DNA of 64,000 bases, from positions 148,025,721-148,089,720 of the forward strand of contig NC_134530.1 in the NCBI RefSeq assembly GCF_050624435.1, in the 5' to 3' direction. Positions 1 to 11,424 of the stretch are shown here, piece by piece; position 1 is the stretch's first letter; every line of letters begins with the position of its first letter. A program made the position numbers and the translations under genes. This DNA comes from Tenrec ecaudatus (Eukaryota; Chordata; Mammalia; Afrosoricida; Tenrecidae). The notes under the pieces were generated by a model that was not told where the DNA came from, did not search any database, and saw only the letters and a list, made by a program, of their open reading frames with translations.

Positions 1-48
1 TATTTCTTAAAGCCATTCATTTTGCATTTCCATTATAGCAGCAAATAA

Positions 49-240
49 GGAATCCTGGTAGTTTAGCGGTAACGCATTGGGCTACGATCCACAAGGTCAG
101 CAGTTCAAAACACCACAGTTCTGCAGGAGAAAGACGAGGCTTTCTACTCATCCATAAACAGTTACAATCTCAAATACTCACAAGGGAGTCACTGTGAATC
201 AATACTGACTCAATGGCAGTGGGTTTGTTTATTTGTTAGT
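49..240 (+). repeat. AfroSINE-type SINE
   Basis: tRNA-derived SINE on the plus strand. The head has the B-box-like 'aaggtcagcagttcaaaa', and the body ends in 'gactcaatggcagtgggttt'. It is close to full length for the family seen throughout the window (about 190 bp) and is mildly diverged. Confidence 0.85.
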
Positions 241-399
241 TTTTTAATATAAAACTAAATATTAGTCTTCCAAACTCTTTCTAAGTAGGATCATGCCTTA
301 ATGCTATTTGGAATACTGATACAAGATAATAGGACAATAATCCCTGTATGATCTGGTTTAATAATTTTAATTTCTTCCTATATACTAGCATATATCCAA

Positions 400-484
400 C
401 AAATATTAAGCATCTGTGATGTGTCAAGCATATCTTCTAGATACTGAGAATAGAGCAGTGAATAAAACAACTTTCCACAAAATA
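400..484 (+). repeat. ancient L2/MIR-class repeat fragment
   Basis: The run around 'gatactgagaatagagcag' followed by 'gtgaataaaacaactttcc' resembles the ancient mammalian repeat segment that reads 'ctggggatacagcagtgaac'. A matching continuation ('ccctgccctcatgaaattc') appears at about 722-765, so the L1 tail at 498-695 seems to have split it. The assignment is tentative. Confidence 0.35.
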
Positions 485-497
485 ACAATAATAGTAT

Positions 498-695
498 ATA
501 CTTGATCAAGGATTCACAAAGATAGGAAGGGAAGGGGAAAAAAAAGGAGCTGATACCAAGGGCTCAAGTAGAAAGACAATGTTTTGAAAACATTGATGGC
601 AACATATACACAAGTATGCTTATACAATTGAATGATAAATTTCTAAGAATATAAGATTTTTAAGAGCCTCCAATAACATGATTAATAATCACATA
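498..695 (+). mobile_element. young L1-type LINE, 3' terminal fragment
   Basis: Contains 'gctgataccaagggctcaag', 'tagaaagacaatgttttgaa' and a degenerate 'gagcctccaataacatga', matching the last roughly 200 bp of the L1-type 3' UTR found in ten places in this window. It is 5'-truncated, as expected for target-primed insertion, and more diverged than the other copies. Confidence 0.75.
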
Positions 696-765
696 ATAAT
701 TATTAATAATAATAAAGCTTTCCCTGCCCTCATGAAATTCACATCTTAGTAAGAGAAAAATTTTC

Positions 766-1795
766 CAAAATTCATAGTAGAAAGTCTGTAACGTTTGTGA
801 TGCTGAAGATACAATACCTAATTGTAAACCAGAATTAATCTGCCTTGCTGTCTCTTGTGGAATCAGATTTTATCTCAATTCAAGTAAAGTAATTTCATAC
901 TGTTAAATCCGCATTTAGTAATGAAATACACAAACATTCCTAGTCTGTGACTAGTTCGATCAATATAGTACAGGGAAGGGTGCTAATGGGATCCAGGCTT
1001 ATTATATGCACATTAATTAATACCTTGCAGGCTCTTAGTCAATCCCGGCCGGTGTTCCTTTAGATATGGAGATGTAGGCAATTACTGAATATGGCCCTTC
1101 TAGCCATTACCCATTTGGTGATGCTTTACAGATTCAGGCCTCTGTGCTTGTGGATCTTATTCCATTTTTGGAGGGAGTTTTCTGTTGCAGGATTAGAGTG
1201 AGATGCAGCTTAGACCCTACTTTACTGGAGGATGTGATTGAAGTCAGCATCCTTTGTTTTTCTTAGGGGTATAGTTAGCTGAGAGATAAAGATTATCTCC
1301 GTCAAAGCTGCCCTTTGGCGATCCCTGTTTCCTGACTGAGCTTTGTTAGAAACAATAAGGCCTGCTCTAACTTTTGGATATTTTGGGCTTCTGGCTCTGG
1401 ACGCTGCCTTTGGTTTACCTCTGCCTGACCTTTGGATATGGGACTTAAGGCTACCCACAACCAGGTTTCATGAGCTTCTGTGAGACATTGCAGAGAATCA
1501 TGGAACCCAAGGAAATGAGGGGCTATCCTCCAGAGAAGAGTGGGAAGAAGGAGAGCAGATGAGTATCATGGAAGAGTTGGATATTTGGGACATATTTAAT
1601 CTCCAACTCCTTGGGTGCTAATTCTTCTAAAATAACTTATTACCACAGACAGATAGATTAGATATAGGAAAAGGTATTTATTAGCACGATTGGACCTACT
1701 ATGTAAACATGTATTCCCTCTTCCTAAAAATTAAATACTAATGTTCATGAGAACACTTCCCCAAGAGAGTAAAAATAGAACCTACAGACTAAGGA
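766..1795. other. unassigned sequence, no gene seen
   Basis: About 1 kb of AT-rich sequence. No SINE, LINE or tail motif is recognisable, there is no convincing exon, and open frames are below 80 codons. Possibly single-copy or ancient repeat. Confidence 0.5.
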
Positions 1796-1799
1796 GGAA

Positions 1800-2035
1800 A
1801 CAAACAAACAAAAATTTTGACAACGATGTATCTGATAAAGGTTTAATCTCTAAAATAGAAGACTTTAACGAGTCAACTAACAGGCAAGCAATCCATTAAG
1901 ACAACTGACAAAGGACTTAAATAGACATTTCACCAAAAAGATCATTCAGGGGCCGACAAATACATGAAGAGATGCGTATGATCATTACCATGAGAGAGAT
2001 GCAAATCAAAACTACAATGAGATATCATATGTCTT
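1800..2035 (+). mobile_element. L1 LINE fragment, ORF2 3' end
   Basis: 'atacatgaagagatgcgtat' followed by 'gagatgcaaatcaaaactac' is the conserved end of L1 ORF2 (the Y-M-K-R / E-M-Q-I-K-T-T-M-R segment). The frame is broken. The same L1 resumes at 3173 after about 1.1 kb of later repeats. Confidence 0.75.
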
Positions 2036-2322
2036 ATTTATCTAGTGCTGCTATAATAGAAATGGGTGGTTTTAACAAAGAAAGGCTTGTTTTCTCACAA
2101 TTTAGGATGCTAGAAATCTGAATTCAGGATGCCAGATCTAGGGAAGGCTTGCTCTCTCTTCTCAGCTCTGGAAAAACGGGTCTTCTGTTCTAGCTTCTGC
2201 TCTTATGTGATCTTGATGTGACTGACCTCTCTCTTCTCCCGATTCTGCTTGTTTGCTTGCATTTCATCTCTTCTATATCAACGGGGATTGACTTAAAATA
2301 TAGCCTACATTAATCCTACTTC

Positions 2323-2515
2323 TGGAGCCCTGGTGGCATAGTGGAGTCTGTGTTGGGCTGCTAATCTCAAGGTGAGCAGTTTGAACCCACCATCATACTT
2401 TCTGATCCCATAAAGATTTACAGCCTTAGGGAAAACCTTAGGGAACAATTCTATTCTGTCCTGTAGGGTCACTATGAGTCAGGATCAACTTGATAGCAGT
2501 GAGTTTGATTTTCGG
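2323..2515 (+). repeat. AfroSINE-type SINE
   Basis: Starts with the canonical 'ggagccctggtggcatagtg', has 'ctcaaggtgagcagtttgaa' as the B-box region, and ends with 'gatagcagtgagtttgattt'. Nearly full length. Confidence 0.9.
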
Positions 2516-2870
2516 CTTGACTATTGCCTCATGAACAGTGGTTGCATCAATGGATTCAGGCATAGGAACAATTGTGAGGATGGCACAGGACTGTGCAGTG
2601 TTGCATTCTGGTCTAGCGGTTCTCAATCTTCCTAAGGCTGCCACCCTTTCATACAGTTCCCCATATTGAGGTGACCCTCCCTGACCATAAAATTATTTTC
2701 GTTGCTACTGTATCACTGTCATTTTGCTACTGTTATGAATCGGTCAAGACCCTATGAAAGGGTTGTTTGACCCCCACAGGGGTCACGGCCCACAGGTTGA
2801 GAACCGCTGTCTGGTCACTTTGGATCGAAGCTGACTTGATGGTACCTAACCACAGCAGTAACATAACAAA
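2516..2870 (+). mobile_element. RTE LINE 3' end, split by a SPIN element
   Basis: 'gaacaattgtgaggatggca' + 'caggactgtgcagtgttgca' is the conserved 3' end of the afrotherian RTE coding region. It continues after the SPIN insertion as 'acttgatggtacctaacc', the typical 3' terminus. The reading frame is decayed. Confidence 0.75.
2614..2809 (-). mobile_element. SPIN-family non-autonomous hAT element (copy 1)
   Basis: About 196 bp bounded by 'agcggttctcaatc' and 'ggttgagaaccgctg', which are SPIN terminal inverted repeats. The interior carries the diagnostic blocks 'cataaaattattttcgttgc' and 'gtcattttgctactgttatg'. The 8-bp flanks TCTGGTCT / TCTGGTCA fit a hAT target-site duplication if one base at the left edge was lost. 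It sits inside an RTE 3' end, so it is younger than that RTE copy. No transposase is encoded; mobilisation would have needed a SPIN transposase supplied in trans. Confidence 0.93.
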
Positions 2871-2911
2871 GGTAATCTGTTCTCAAATGGGATTGTAACC
2901 TCAGACATAGA

Positions 2912-3105
2912 TAAAAATAACAAAACAAAAAACTCACCATTATTGAATCAATGCTGCCTCATAGCAACTAACCCCCTGGGGGTTTCTGAGACTGAAATTG
3001 TTTGCAGGGGTAGAAAGCCCAGTCTTTTCCCCAAGAGCTGCTGATGGTTTTGAGCTGCCAACAATTGGGAACACAGCCCAGCGTGTAGCCACTACACTAC
3101 CAGTG
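2912..3105 (-). repeat. AfroSINE-type SINE
   Basis: Reverse orientation: opens with the tail complement 'aaaaaactcaccattattga' and closes with the head complement 'gtagccactacactaccagt'. Confidence 0.85.
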
Positions 3106-3172
3106 TTAGAGGTTAGGATTTACAACACATATTTCAGGGAGATACAGTTCAATCCATAACATGATTTACCCC

Positions 3173-3505
3173 TGCAAAAATTGTCAATGTTCAGAAAAAC
3201 AAAGCAACAAATGTTGGCAAGGTTGTTTGTGTGGAGGCGATGTTGGATTGTTACACACTGCTGTGGGATGGTAAAGTGGTACAACCACTATGGAAAACCA
3301 GTATGGTCCTTCCTCAGAAAGCTAGAAGTAGAAATGCCTTATGATCCAGCCAATGCCACCCCTGGGTATATATCCTAGAGATGTAAGAACCATGCCATGA
3401 ATAAACATATACACCTGCGCTCATTGCAGCATTAGTCCCAGTATCAATAATATGGACTCAACCTAAGTGCCCAATGACAGAAGAATGAATAAACAAATCC
3501 TGGTA
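3173..3505 (+). mobile_element. L1 LINE fragment, ORF2 end and 3' UTR
   Basis: Continuation of the L1 broken at 2035. It contains 'atgttggcaaggttgt', 'gccttatgatccagcc' (A-L-x-Y-D-P-A region) and 'aagtgcccaatgacagaaga', all typical of the last part of L1 ORF2 running into the 3' UTR. The frame is broken by stops. Confidence 0.75.
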
Positions 3506-3842
3506 CAGTCATCGCTCAGTATCCCTAGGAAATGGGTTCTAGGACACATGCAGATACCAAAATCTGCTGATCAAAATCTGTGGTCAAGTCCCTACTATAA
3601 AATGGCGTAGTATTTGCAAATAATCTGTTTACATCCTCTCATAAAATTTAACTCATCAGTAATTATTTCTGAGACCTAATACAATGAAATACCGTGTAAA
3701 TAGCACTTATGCGCCCCCCCCCTGCCTTTGAGGGATTGCTTTGTCCACTTGATGGCTTTTTGTAATTTCGCTCAAATATTTTCAGTTGAATATTTTGGTT
3801 GAACCCACAAATCAGGAACCTATGGATATGAAGGACCAACTA
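3506..3842. mobile_element. Tigger/mariner-type MITE, MER2-like
   Basis: Starts 'cagtcatcgctcagtatccc' and ends 'ggatatgaaggaccaacta', inverted termini typical of the MER2/Tigger group. Internal 'aaaatggcgtagtatttgca' is also characteristic. It is flanked by TA on both sides (3504-3505 and 3843-3844), matching the TA target duplication of Tc1/mariner elements. Non-autonomous and inserted in an L1. Confidence 0.8.
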
Positions 3843-4192
3843 TAGCTATACACTATAGAATAGTAGGTAACTATAAAGAACAATGAGGAATCTATGAAAT
3901 GTCTGGATGGATCTGGAGGCCATTATGCTGAATGAAATAAACCAATCACATAAAGACAAATATTCTATGTCCCACTATTATAAAAAGCCAGGATGAGATA
4001 TACACACAGCAAGCATCATTCCTTATTCATGCTTTCTTGGAGGTATAGCAGGGGAAATTGGGGGGAAATAGGGAATTAATAATGAGTACAAGAAAAAAAT
4101 GTTCAAAATCTATTGTGATAATGATTATACAATTCTTCCTGATATTTATTGAATTGTATATTTGTAGATTAGGTGCCAATAAAACCATGAAA
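3843..4192 (+). mobile_element. L1 LINE 3' UTR, terminal part
   Basis: 'aggccattatgctgaatgaa' and 'gacaaatattctatgtccca' are conserved L1 3' UTR blocks. The element ends with 'ggtgccaataaaaccatga', a polyadenylation-signal end, running into the GAAA repeat that grew from its A tail. Confidence 0.75.
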
Positions 4193-4258
<66 letters not shown>

Positions 4259-4259
4259 A
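4193..4259 (+). repeat. (GAAA)n microsatellite
   Basis: About 17 perfect GAAA units directly after an L1 3' end, so it probably expanded from the L1 poly(A) tail. Confidence 0.95.
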
Positions 4260-4299
4260 ATGTTCTTAGATGGCTACCAGGGATGGAGGCAGAGAAAGG

Positions 4300-5460
4300 G
4301 GACAGCATTTTCTAGATTGCTGACACTTGTTACTTTTTGTGTTGGGACGGCAATCCCAAATGTGGGTGAAGTTGGCCCAACTTGATCAAGGTAAATAAAG
4401 ACACTGAGAAGTGCACAAGGAAGAGGGACAATCTTGGTAAATGCTGTAGCATATACAATTGTTCAACAACAGTGAAAAACAATTTTTTGCAAAAGTGTGG
4501 TTACGTAGGTAGAAATAGATGGGTATAGAAAAGTATGTGTTAGTAAACACACATGCATGTGTAGGTGGATCTGTAGGCATGTCAGATGTGCTGCATATAC
4601 ATCCATCTATATAGCAAACCTCATGTGCAACCACACAGGGGCACAGTTATGAAGATGTCTAGACATATCCAAACAACTTGCAGGATTGATGACCTGGGTC
4701 AAAAGGGTTAGGGCCATAGTTTGGGGAACAATTTAGTCAATTGGCATCATCTAGTTCACAAACATAATGTTCTGCATCTGGGTTTGGTGGGTAGTATCTG
4801 GTGTCTTAAAAGTTTGTGAGTGAACATCAAAGGTACAGCAATTGATCTCCTTTCACATGGAGCTAAGTAGAAGGAAGGAAATCAAAGGCCCCAAGAAGAA
4901 ACGAGTCCACGAGATGCACAGCACACACAAACCACAACTGCTTCTCACCGGAGACCAAACAAGATGATGATGCCTCACCACCACCAGCCATTCTGACCAG
5001 GGACACAATAAAAGGTCCCGGATAGAATGGGAGAAAAATGTACAACAAAACTCAATTTCCTAAAAAAAAAAAAGGCCAACCATTCTAGACTGATCGAGAC
5101 TAGAGTAACCCTTGAGACTACTACCCTAAGAAAGTCTTTTAACTTGGAATTGAAATCACTCCTACAGGTCACTGCCAGCCAAATAATAGACCAGCTTAAA
5201 AAATAAACAGTCTCACCAGTGAGTGATGTGTCCCTTAAACAACTACATGAGACCAAACATTTATCCCAAAGGAAAGATAAGAAGGCCGAGGGGAAGAGAA
5301 ACCAGATCAATGGGAACAGAGCAGACAGAAGGGACCTAGTGAGAATGCTGGTCCACTGGAAAAATTGCAACCAATGGCATGAAACAATTTGCATTAAAAT
5401 AGTTAAAGGGGAACCTAATTTTCTTGTAAACTTTCACCTAAAGCACGATATAATTTTTTT
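4300..5460 (+). mobile_element. older L1 3' UTR region
   Basis: Contains 'caattgatctcctttcacat', 'ggtcccggatagaatgggag' and 'aaacaatttgcattaaaat', matching older mammalian L1 3' UTR segments. Open frames across it (up to 139 codons) are chance frames inside untranslated LINE sequence. Exact subdivision into one or two L1 copies is uncertain. Confidence 0.55.
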
Positions 5461-5864
5461 AAGCCATGCTCTGTAATGATTTTTAAAGAGATAAAAAACA
5501 GACATTCATTGTGGTCAAACGTGGTCAAACGTGGTCATACCCAAAGCTCTTTAGGCAATCTTCTGTTACCACCACACAGGAGAATCATAAGAGAGTTTTG
5601 TTTTTTCCCCTTGGATCAGATTCCTGAGATGGGATGGATTGACGTCCTTTTACTTCTATTTTTACTTCTATGCTTTTTCTGCAAAATGGTCCTCTGTCAA
5701 CAGGGGAATTCATGTATTGCTCTATTACAGAAGATTATTTAAGAGAATAACAAATGTGATGTGGTGGTCATGTGGGATGTTTTGAGAATTGATGTTGAAA
5801 ATGCTTTTGAATCCAGACATGTCTGAAGAATCTGCCCACTAAGTTTTCATGTATGTGAAGGATT
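5461..5864. other. unassigned sequence with a 10-bp triplet repeat
   Basis: No recognised repeat family or gene. 5511-5540 holds three near-perfect 10-bp units (GTGGTCAAAC, GTGGTCAAAC, GTGGTCATAC). Confidence 0.5.
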
Positions 5865-5882
5865 AAGAAAGAACTTGCCCAA

Positions 5883-6823
5883 CATTGGGCCTTCACTCAA
5901 GTACTCCCTCAATGCAAGAACACTTTGTTCTATTAAATTGGCATTCCATGATGCTCACCTTCCTGACATGATCACTGAAGACAAAGTGGGTGCATAAGCA
6001 AATGTGGTGAAGAAAGCTGGTGGTACCCGGCTATCAAAAGATATAGTATCTGGGGTATTAAAGGCTTGAAGACAAGCAAGCATCCATCTAGCTCAGAAGC
6101 AACAAAGCCCACCAGCCTGTGTGATTATGAGATGTCAAAAGGATCAGGTATCTGGCATCAAATAACACTAAATCATATCATTGTGAATGAGGGGGAATGC
6201 AGAGTGGGGACCCAAAGCCCATCTATACACAACTGGACATCCTCTTACAGAAGGGTTGTGGGGAGGAGATGAGCCAGACAGGGTGCAGTGCAGCAATGAT
6301 GGAACATACAACTTTCCTCTAGTTCTTTAATGCTTCCTCCCCTTCCTCTCCCACTATCATGATCCCAATTCTACCTTACAAATCTGGCTAGACCAGAGGA
6401 TGAACACTGGTACAGAAAGGAACTGGAAACACAGGGAATCCAGGAGAGATGATCCCTTCAGGACCAGTGGTGAGAATAGCAATACTGAGAGGGTGGAGGG
6501 AAGGTGGGGTAGAAAGGGGGAACCAATTACAAGGATCTACATATAACCCTCTCCATGGAGGATGGGCAACAGAAAAAGGGGTGAAGGGGGATGTCGGACA
6601 GTGTCAGACAGGACAAAGTAATAATAATTTATACATTATCAAGGGTTCATGAGGGAGGAGGGGGTGGGGAGGGAGGGGAAAAATGAGAAGCTGATACCAA
6701 GGGCTCAAGTAGAAAGAAAATGTTTTGAGAATGATGCTGGCAACAAATGTATAAATGTGCTTGACACAATGGATGGATGTATGGATTGTGATAAGAGTTG
6801 TACAGCCTCCAGTAAATGATTTT
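5883..6823 (+). mobile_element. young L1-type LINE, 3' UTR copy
   Basis: A 5'-truncated 0.94-kb copy of the long L1-type 3' UTR. It runs through the 'gtgcataagcaaatgtggtg' module (one copy only), the 'tagttctttaatgcttcctc' segment and the terminal 'gattgtgataagagttgtac'. Flanks AAGAAAGAACTTGCCC (from 5865) and AAGAAAGAGCTTACC (from 6838) look like a mutated target-site duplication. No ORF2 sequence is retained. Confidence 0.85.
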
Positions 6824-6917
6824 TTTAAAAAGAAAGAAAGAAAGAGCTTACCACAAGACAGAATTGGAAGAGAAGAAAGACTTGGGGCACAGACCAGATT
6901 CATGTCTGCTTCTCAGG

Positions 6918-7096
6918 GTAAACCAAACCAAACTCACTGCCTTCAGGTTGATTCTGACCATAGCCACACTCTGCAGGGTTTCCAAGACCAAGTCTGTACA
7001 GGAGCAGACAGCCTCCTTTTCTCCAGAGCATCTGGTAAATTTGAACTACCAACCTTGAAGTTAGCAGCACCATGCCTAAATCCCAGGGCTACCAGG
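6918..7096 (-). repeat. AfroSINE-type SINE
   Basis: Opens with 'aaccaaaccaaactcactgc' (tail complement) and closes with 'tcccagggctaccaggg' (head complement). Confidence 0.88.
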
Positions 7097-7620
7097 GTAA
7101 GGGGGATAAAATTAAGGACATCGAAATGCCAAAAGGGTAGTGCCCAAAGTCTTTCTGTGAGGCATTGGGACCTTGAAGTGGTTCATGTACATTGCCTGTG
7201 TGGAGAAAAGTTGGGAGAAGATGTCTTTGGCTAGTTGGAATTTCTACTGATGGTATAACAAAGCTGAAGCAGTAAACATCAGCATCCCAGAGAGAGCAGA
7301 AGAGAATCGCACCGGAATGGACGTTGGTGATACTGCACAGACCTCGGTGGCTGTGGGTATTTTGGACACTGGCATCAGGGTGTGTGTGTAGGCTGCCTTC
7401 AGAATGGCAGGAGAGGGCACCGAAGCGAGCCAAAGATGACAGAAAGAGTATGTCAGGTAATAAGTAAAGTGTGGAAGAGTGTGGCTTTGTGCTTTCTCTT
7501 TGTCAAAAACAAGAGTTTAAATAGGGACAGGGAGAAGGCATTTTGTATGCTGGATTGGGATTGGAAATATCAGCAGAAACACTTACTTTTCAAGGAAGAA
7601 GAGAGAATGTGGGTGTGTTA
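7097..7620. other. unassigned sequence, no gene seen
   Basis: No repeat motif recognised. Overlapping frames of about 80-110 codons exist on both strands without recognisable protein content. Confidence 0.45.
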
Positions 7621-7621
7621 A

Positions 7622-7908
7622 CCTGTCCTTGGGATGGTTAATGGTACGCTAACTTGGCTAGGTTATAGCTTCCATCATTTTGTGGTTCCACCCCATTTTG
7701 CGATCTGAAATAATTATCCTCTATTTTATATGTTATAAATCCTAACCGGTGGATGTTAATGAAGCAGGGTTAGTGTGAGTGTATCTTGAGTCACAAGAGG
7801 GCGTGACTCAAATCATACATTTACTCAAGGTCCACCCTGACTCTGATACAGAGGCATTTCCTTGTGGGTGTGACCTGTGTCCAATATACATGAGAAGTTT
7901 GTAAAAAG
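7622..7908 (+). repeat. LTR-like dispersed repeat fragment
   Basis: Shares 'aacttggctagg', 'attttgtggttccaccc', 'ttataaatcctaacc' and 'ggatgttaatgaagcagg' with a second copy at 22065-22195. The layout resembles ERVL/MLT-type LTRs, but no clear TG...CA ends are visible. Confidence 0.5.
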
Positions 7909-7954
7909 CCCATGGAAAGTGGAACTGAAAGATAATAGAATTCGTACACAACCT

Positions 7955-8125
7955 TTTTGAAGCCCATGTTGGACTGCTAACGTAAGATCAGTAGTTTGAA
8001 ACCACCAGCCGCTCTGCAGGAGGAAGAAACCGCTTGAGACTTACAGTCTTAGAAACTCACAGAGGCAGTTCCACTCTGTCCCGCAGGGCTGCTATGAGTA
8101 GGCTCGGACTCAAGGTCAGTGAGTG
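7955..8125 (+). repeat. AfroSINE-type SINE
   Basis: Degraded head, then 'gtttgaaaccaccagccgct' (B-box region), and tail 'aaggtcagtgagtgag'. Confidence 0.8.
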
Positions 8126-9257
8126 AGCCGAGTGCATACATGCGTTTATCTGTACACACCATCAACTCTGGTTGATTATGTGTATGTTTCTATCTATATG
8201 TATATGGAGAGATCTACACACACACGTGCATATACACACATACAGAGTTGGTTTAAAACTTGCCAGGGCCATAGACGGCCTCACCACCCACCTCTCTTTA
8301 GACTTGATTGTTTTTTTCTCTTTGCTCTGTTATTCCTATATCACTTGCTGGCAGGAAGTGGCCATATTGAAATACAAATTCTATTTGTTTCTTTTTTTAA
8401 AAAAGTAAAACAGATGGTTTATCCTAAGAAAGTACAGGAACTTATATTCTACACGCCCATAAATACGTATTTTAGAGCCTCTTATCACATCGGCACCCTA
8501 CTACAGCGTGTCTTTCATCTTTTTAAACATCCTGTTACATAAATTGCAGCTGCATCTATAGCAGGAAGAATAATAAGCTAATAATTGCTCAGACATCAAA
8601 AGCACTTGGGTGGGCCTTTAATCCTCTCTCCCACCAAGACGATATTCTTAGATTTTGTTTCACTCAATAATATTAATATAATTTTTCTTTGTTTGTTTCT
8701 TCTTTTCCCTTTCCTTTGAGTAATTACTATGTATTTTTGCCAAGTCAGGAATTTTTCCCAGGAAGAGACCCCAAGTAGTCAGAAAATAGACAAAGAATAC
8801 CTAAAGATAAAACGTAAGCTCTGTCCAGGCCTCCCCTGCTTTTGACTTACAGAAATCTCCAGGTGGAGTGGAATTATTGATGGAATTGCACATCCTCTGT
8901 TTTGTGTGAGGGAGAGGTCCTTACCTGACCGATGCTGGCAACTTTCTCTGAATTTTCATAGAATGACTTTGCAACGAGCCTCATTACGCAGGATTTACTA
9001 AGTAAGAAAGACACATTCATCTTATGGGAACTGTGAGCCTCATATATGGATATATATCCAGCAAGTATTTCCTGATCATAAAGTGTGGGAGGGATTCCAT
9101 AGGTCATTTAGCTTGATCTCTCCTCCAATATCGGAATGTCTACCCTGCCCTTTCTGACAGACAGTTGCCAGCTAAGGCTCCCTTGCTTGTTTTGACAAGA
9201 AGCCCATCTCGTTGCTGGACAGCTCTCACTGTTACCTTTGCTTCTTTCTTCTTCTTC
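8126..9257. other. unassigned sequence, no gene seen
   Basis: About 1.1 kb without recognised repeats apart from short CA/TA-rich runs near 8190-8245. No exon-like segment with good splice sites was noticed. Confidence 0.45.
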
Positions 9258-10280
9258 TTTAATCATTTTATTAGGGGCTCATACAACTCTTAGCACAATC
9301 CATACATACATCAATTATGTTCAGCACATTCATACATATGTTGCCATCATCATTCTCAAAACATTTGCTTTCTACTTGAGCCCTTGGCATCAGATCCTTA
9401 TTTTTTCCTCTCCCTCCCAGCTCCCCCATCCCCCTTGAACCCTTGATAATTTATACATTATTATCATTTGATCATATCTCAAACCATCCAATGTCTTCCT
9501 CACCCACTTCTCCACTTTCTGTCCCCGAGGGAGAAGGTTATATGTAGACCTTGTAATCTGTTCCCCCTTTCTCCCTCACCTTCCCTCCACCCTCCCAATA
9601 CTGCCATTCTCTCCACTAGTCCTGAGGAGTTCATCTGTCCTGGATTCCCTGTATTCCCAGTTCCTATCTGTACCAGTGTACATCCTCCTCTCCAGCTTGA
9701 TTTGTAAGTTAGAATTGGGATCATATAGTGGGGTGGGGGCGGGAGGAAGCATTCAAGAACCAGAGAAATATTGTATGTTTCATTATTGCTACACTGCACC
9801 CTGACTGGCTCATCTCCTCCCAGCAGCCCTTCTGCAAGGGGATGTTCAGTTGCCTACAGATGGGCCCTGGATCCCCACTCTGCACTCCCCCTCATCCACA
9901 ATGCTATGATTTTTGAGGGGCTTTGATGCCTGATACCTGATCCCTTCGATGACTTATGATCTTACAGGCTGGTGTGCTTCTTCCATGTGGGTTTTGATGT
10001 TTCTGTTAGATATCCCCTTGTTTATCTTCCAGCCTATAGGACCCCAGATTCTATATATTTTGACAGCCGGGCACCGTCAGCTTTCTTCACCAAATTTGCC
10101 TATGCACCTGCTTTGTCTTCAACGTTTGTGCCAGGGTAGGCTGGTGTGCTTCTTCCATGTGGGCTTTGTTTTTTCTTAGCTAGATGCCCACCTGTTTATC
10201 TTCAATCCTTTAAGACCCCAGACGCTATATCATTTGGGCACCATCAACTTTCTTCACCATTTTTGCTTATGCACCTTCTG
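9258..10280 (-). mobile_element. young L1-type LINE, 3' UTR copy
   Basis: Minus-strand copy starting at the LINE 3' end, 'cattttattaggggctcata'. It carries two repeats of the 3' UTR module (the 'tatgcacc' landmarks lie near 10097 and 10266). The second module is shortened to about 170 bp, so this copy has an internal deletion. Confidence 0.85.
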
Positions 10281-10459
10281 TAACCTCTACCCTTGTTTCT
10301 TGCTGTGGTTCTTTGGAGCCTCATGGAAGGGTAACACTTACCCCTTGTCCACATGACAACCCTCTACACATACACATCTGGTCATTGCTGGCTTCCAAGT
10401 AAGTCATCACCAGGCCTCAATGATTTTTTTCAGATCACATTGAGCAAATGCATAAATAT

Positions 10460-10745
10460 CCAAATGTTAAAAGCCAAAAGAAACTGTTGTCATTGAATTG
10501 ATTTCTGACTCACGGAGATCTCATGGTTGTAAAGCAGAACTGTGAGTCATAGCAGGTTGGGATTTCTCATATTCTCTCACTTTCATGGTGTTTCTAATTA
10601 CTCACAACCAACACGAGAACGAGTGTTTCACCTTTTCCCCGTGGAGATATAGATAAGAAAGCAGAGTGCCAGGCATTCCTTCTGAGACACCTCTAGGTGG
10701 ATTCAAACCCCTGACGTTTCAGTGAGTAGGGGGAACTTAACACCC
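10460..10745 (-). repeat. older AfroSINE-type SINE
   Basis: 'gttgtcattgaattgatttc' is the tail complement and 'ggcattccttctgagacacc' the middle of the older subfamily. An apparent insertion of about 80 bp lies inside it. Strongly diverged. Confidence 0.6.
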
Positions 10746-10869
10746 AGAAACTCTTAATGTGAGATTATGGTGATGTTTTTATTTTCTTGCTAATATTCAA
10801 ATTCTGATGATCACAATGAATATTTATTTTAATACAATGACAACAACCCTTATTTTTACAGAGCATTTT

Positions 10870-11070
10870 CCAGATGCCGGGTCATGGCACGCAAATTTGC
10901 TTTGTCCTATGGTAACCCCGAGGTTATAAACACTATGATAGCGCCCCTGGTAGAGATGGAAACACTACGGCATAAAAGGCTACATAACTTGCCCAAGGTC
11001 ATACATCTGAGGAAGTGGCCAAGAAGAATTCAGAACTCGGTGGCAAGTCCTTTTATAATAAGAAGAACAT
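10870..11070 (+). repeat. MIR element
   Basis: 'cataacttgcccaaggtcat' followed by 'gaggaagtggccaagaagaa' and 'ttcagaactc' is the conserved MIR core. Ancient mammalian tRNA-derived SINE. Confidence 0.75.
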
Positions 11071-11071
11071 T

Positions 11072-11424
11072 TTTAATTTCCATTTGGGGGTAGAAAATAT
11101 TTGCTTTGCTCTATTTTTAGTGTGATGTCCCAAAATTGATAAAATATTCCATGTTTGATCTGCATAGCGTAAAGTACTCTGGAATAATGAGCTCCTTTGA
11201 ATTGGACACAGTGCAAGCCATTAATGCCCGGAAGGCTGCATTTGCTTTTTACCTGTCATCTGAGAGTGCTGGCTCATGTCGAGCTTTCGAAAGATCTCCT
11301 GGTTCTTATCTTCCTTTTATGTGGGCGTGGGGTTTTCTTTCTTAACTCCACCCTGTCCTCTTCAGCTTCGCCACAGAAATCATTTTAACACGTTCTCATT
11401 TTTTTCCATGTCCACATAATCACA
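11072..11424. other. unassigned sequence, no gene seen
   Basis: Nothing recognised. Short open frames only. Confidence 0.45.

Larger units (their letters stand above)
2036..3172 (+). repeat. dispersed unclassified repeat, split by later insertions
   Basis: Begins near 'ctagtgctgctataatagaa' and ends near 'gatacagttcaatccataac'. A second copy lies at 51205-51612 and shares 'gtgggtggt', the 'acataacaaag' block and the 'attccacacatatgt...cagtttaatccatga' end. In this copy the body is interrupted by a SINE (2323-2515), an RTE tail (2516-2870) carrying SPIN, and another SINE (2912-3105). I do not know the family name. Confidence 0.5.

Noticed and set aside
4027..4315. Frames with K-K-E-R or S-F-F-L repeats on the two strands.
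   Set aside because: Translation of the (GAAA)n microsatellite at an L1 tail.
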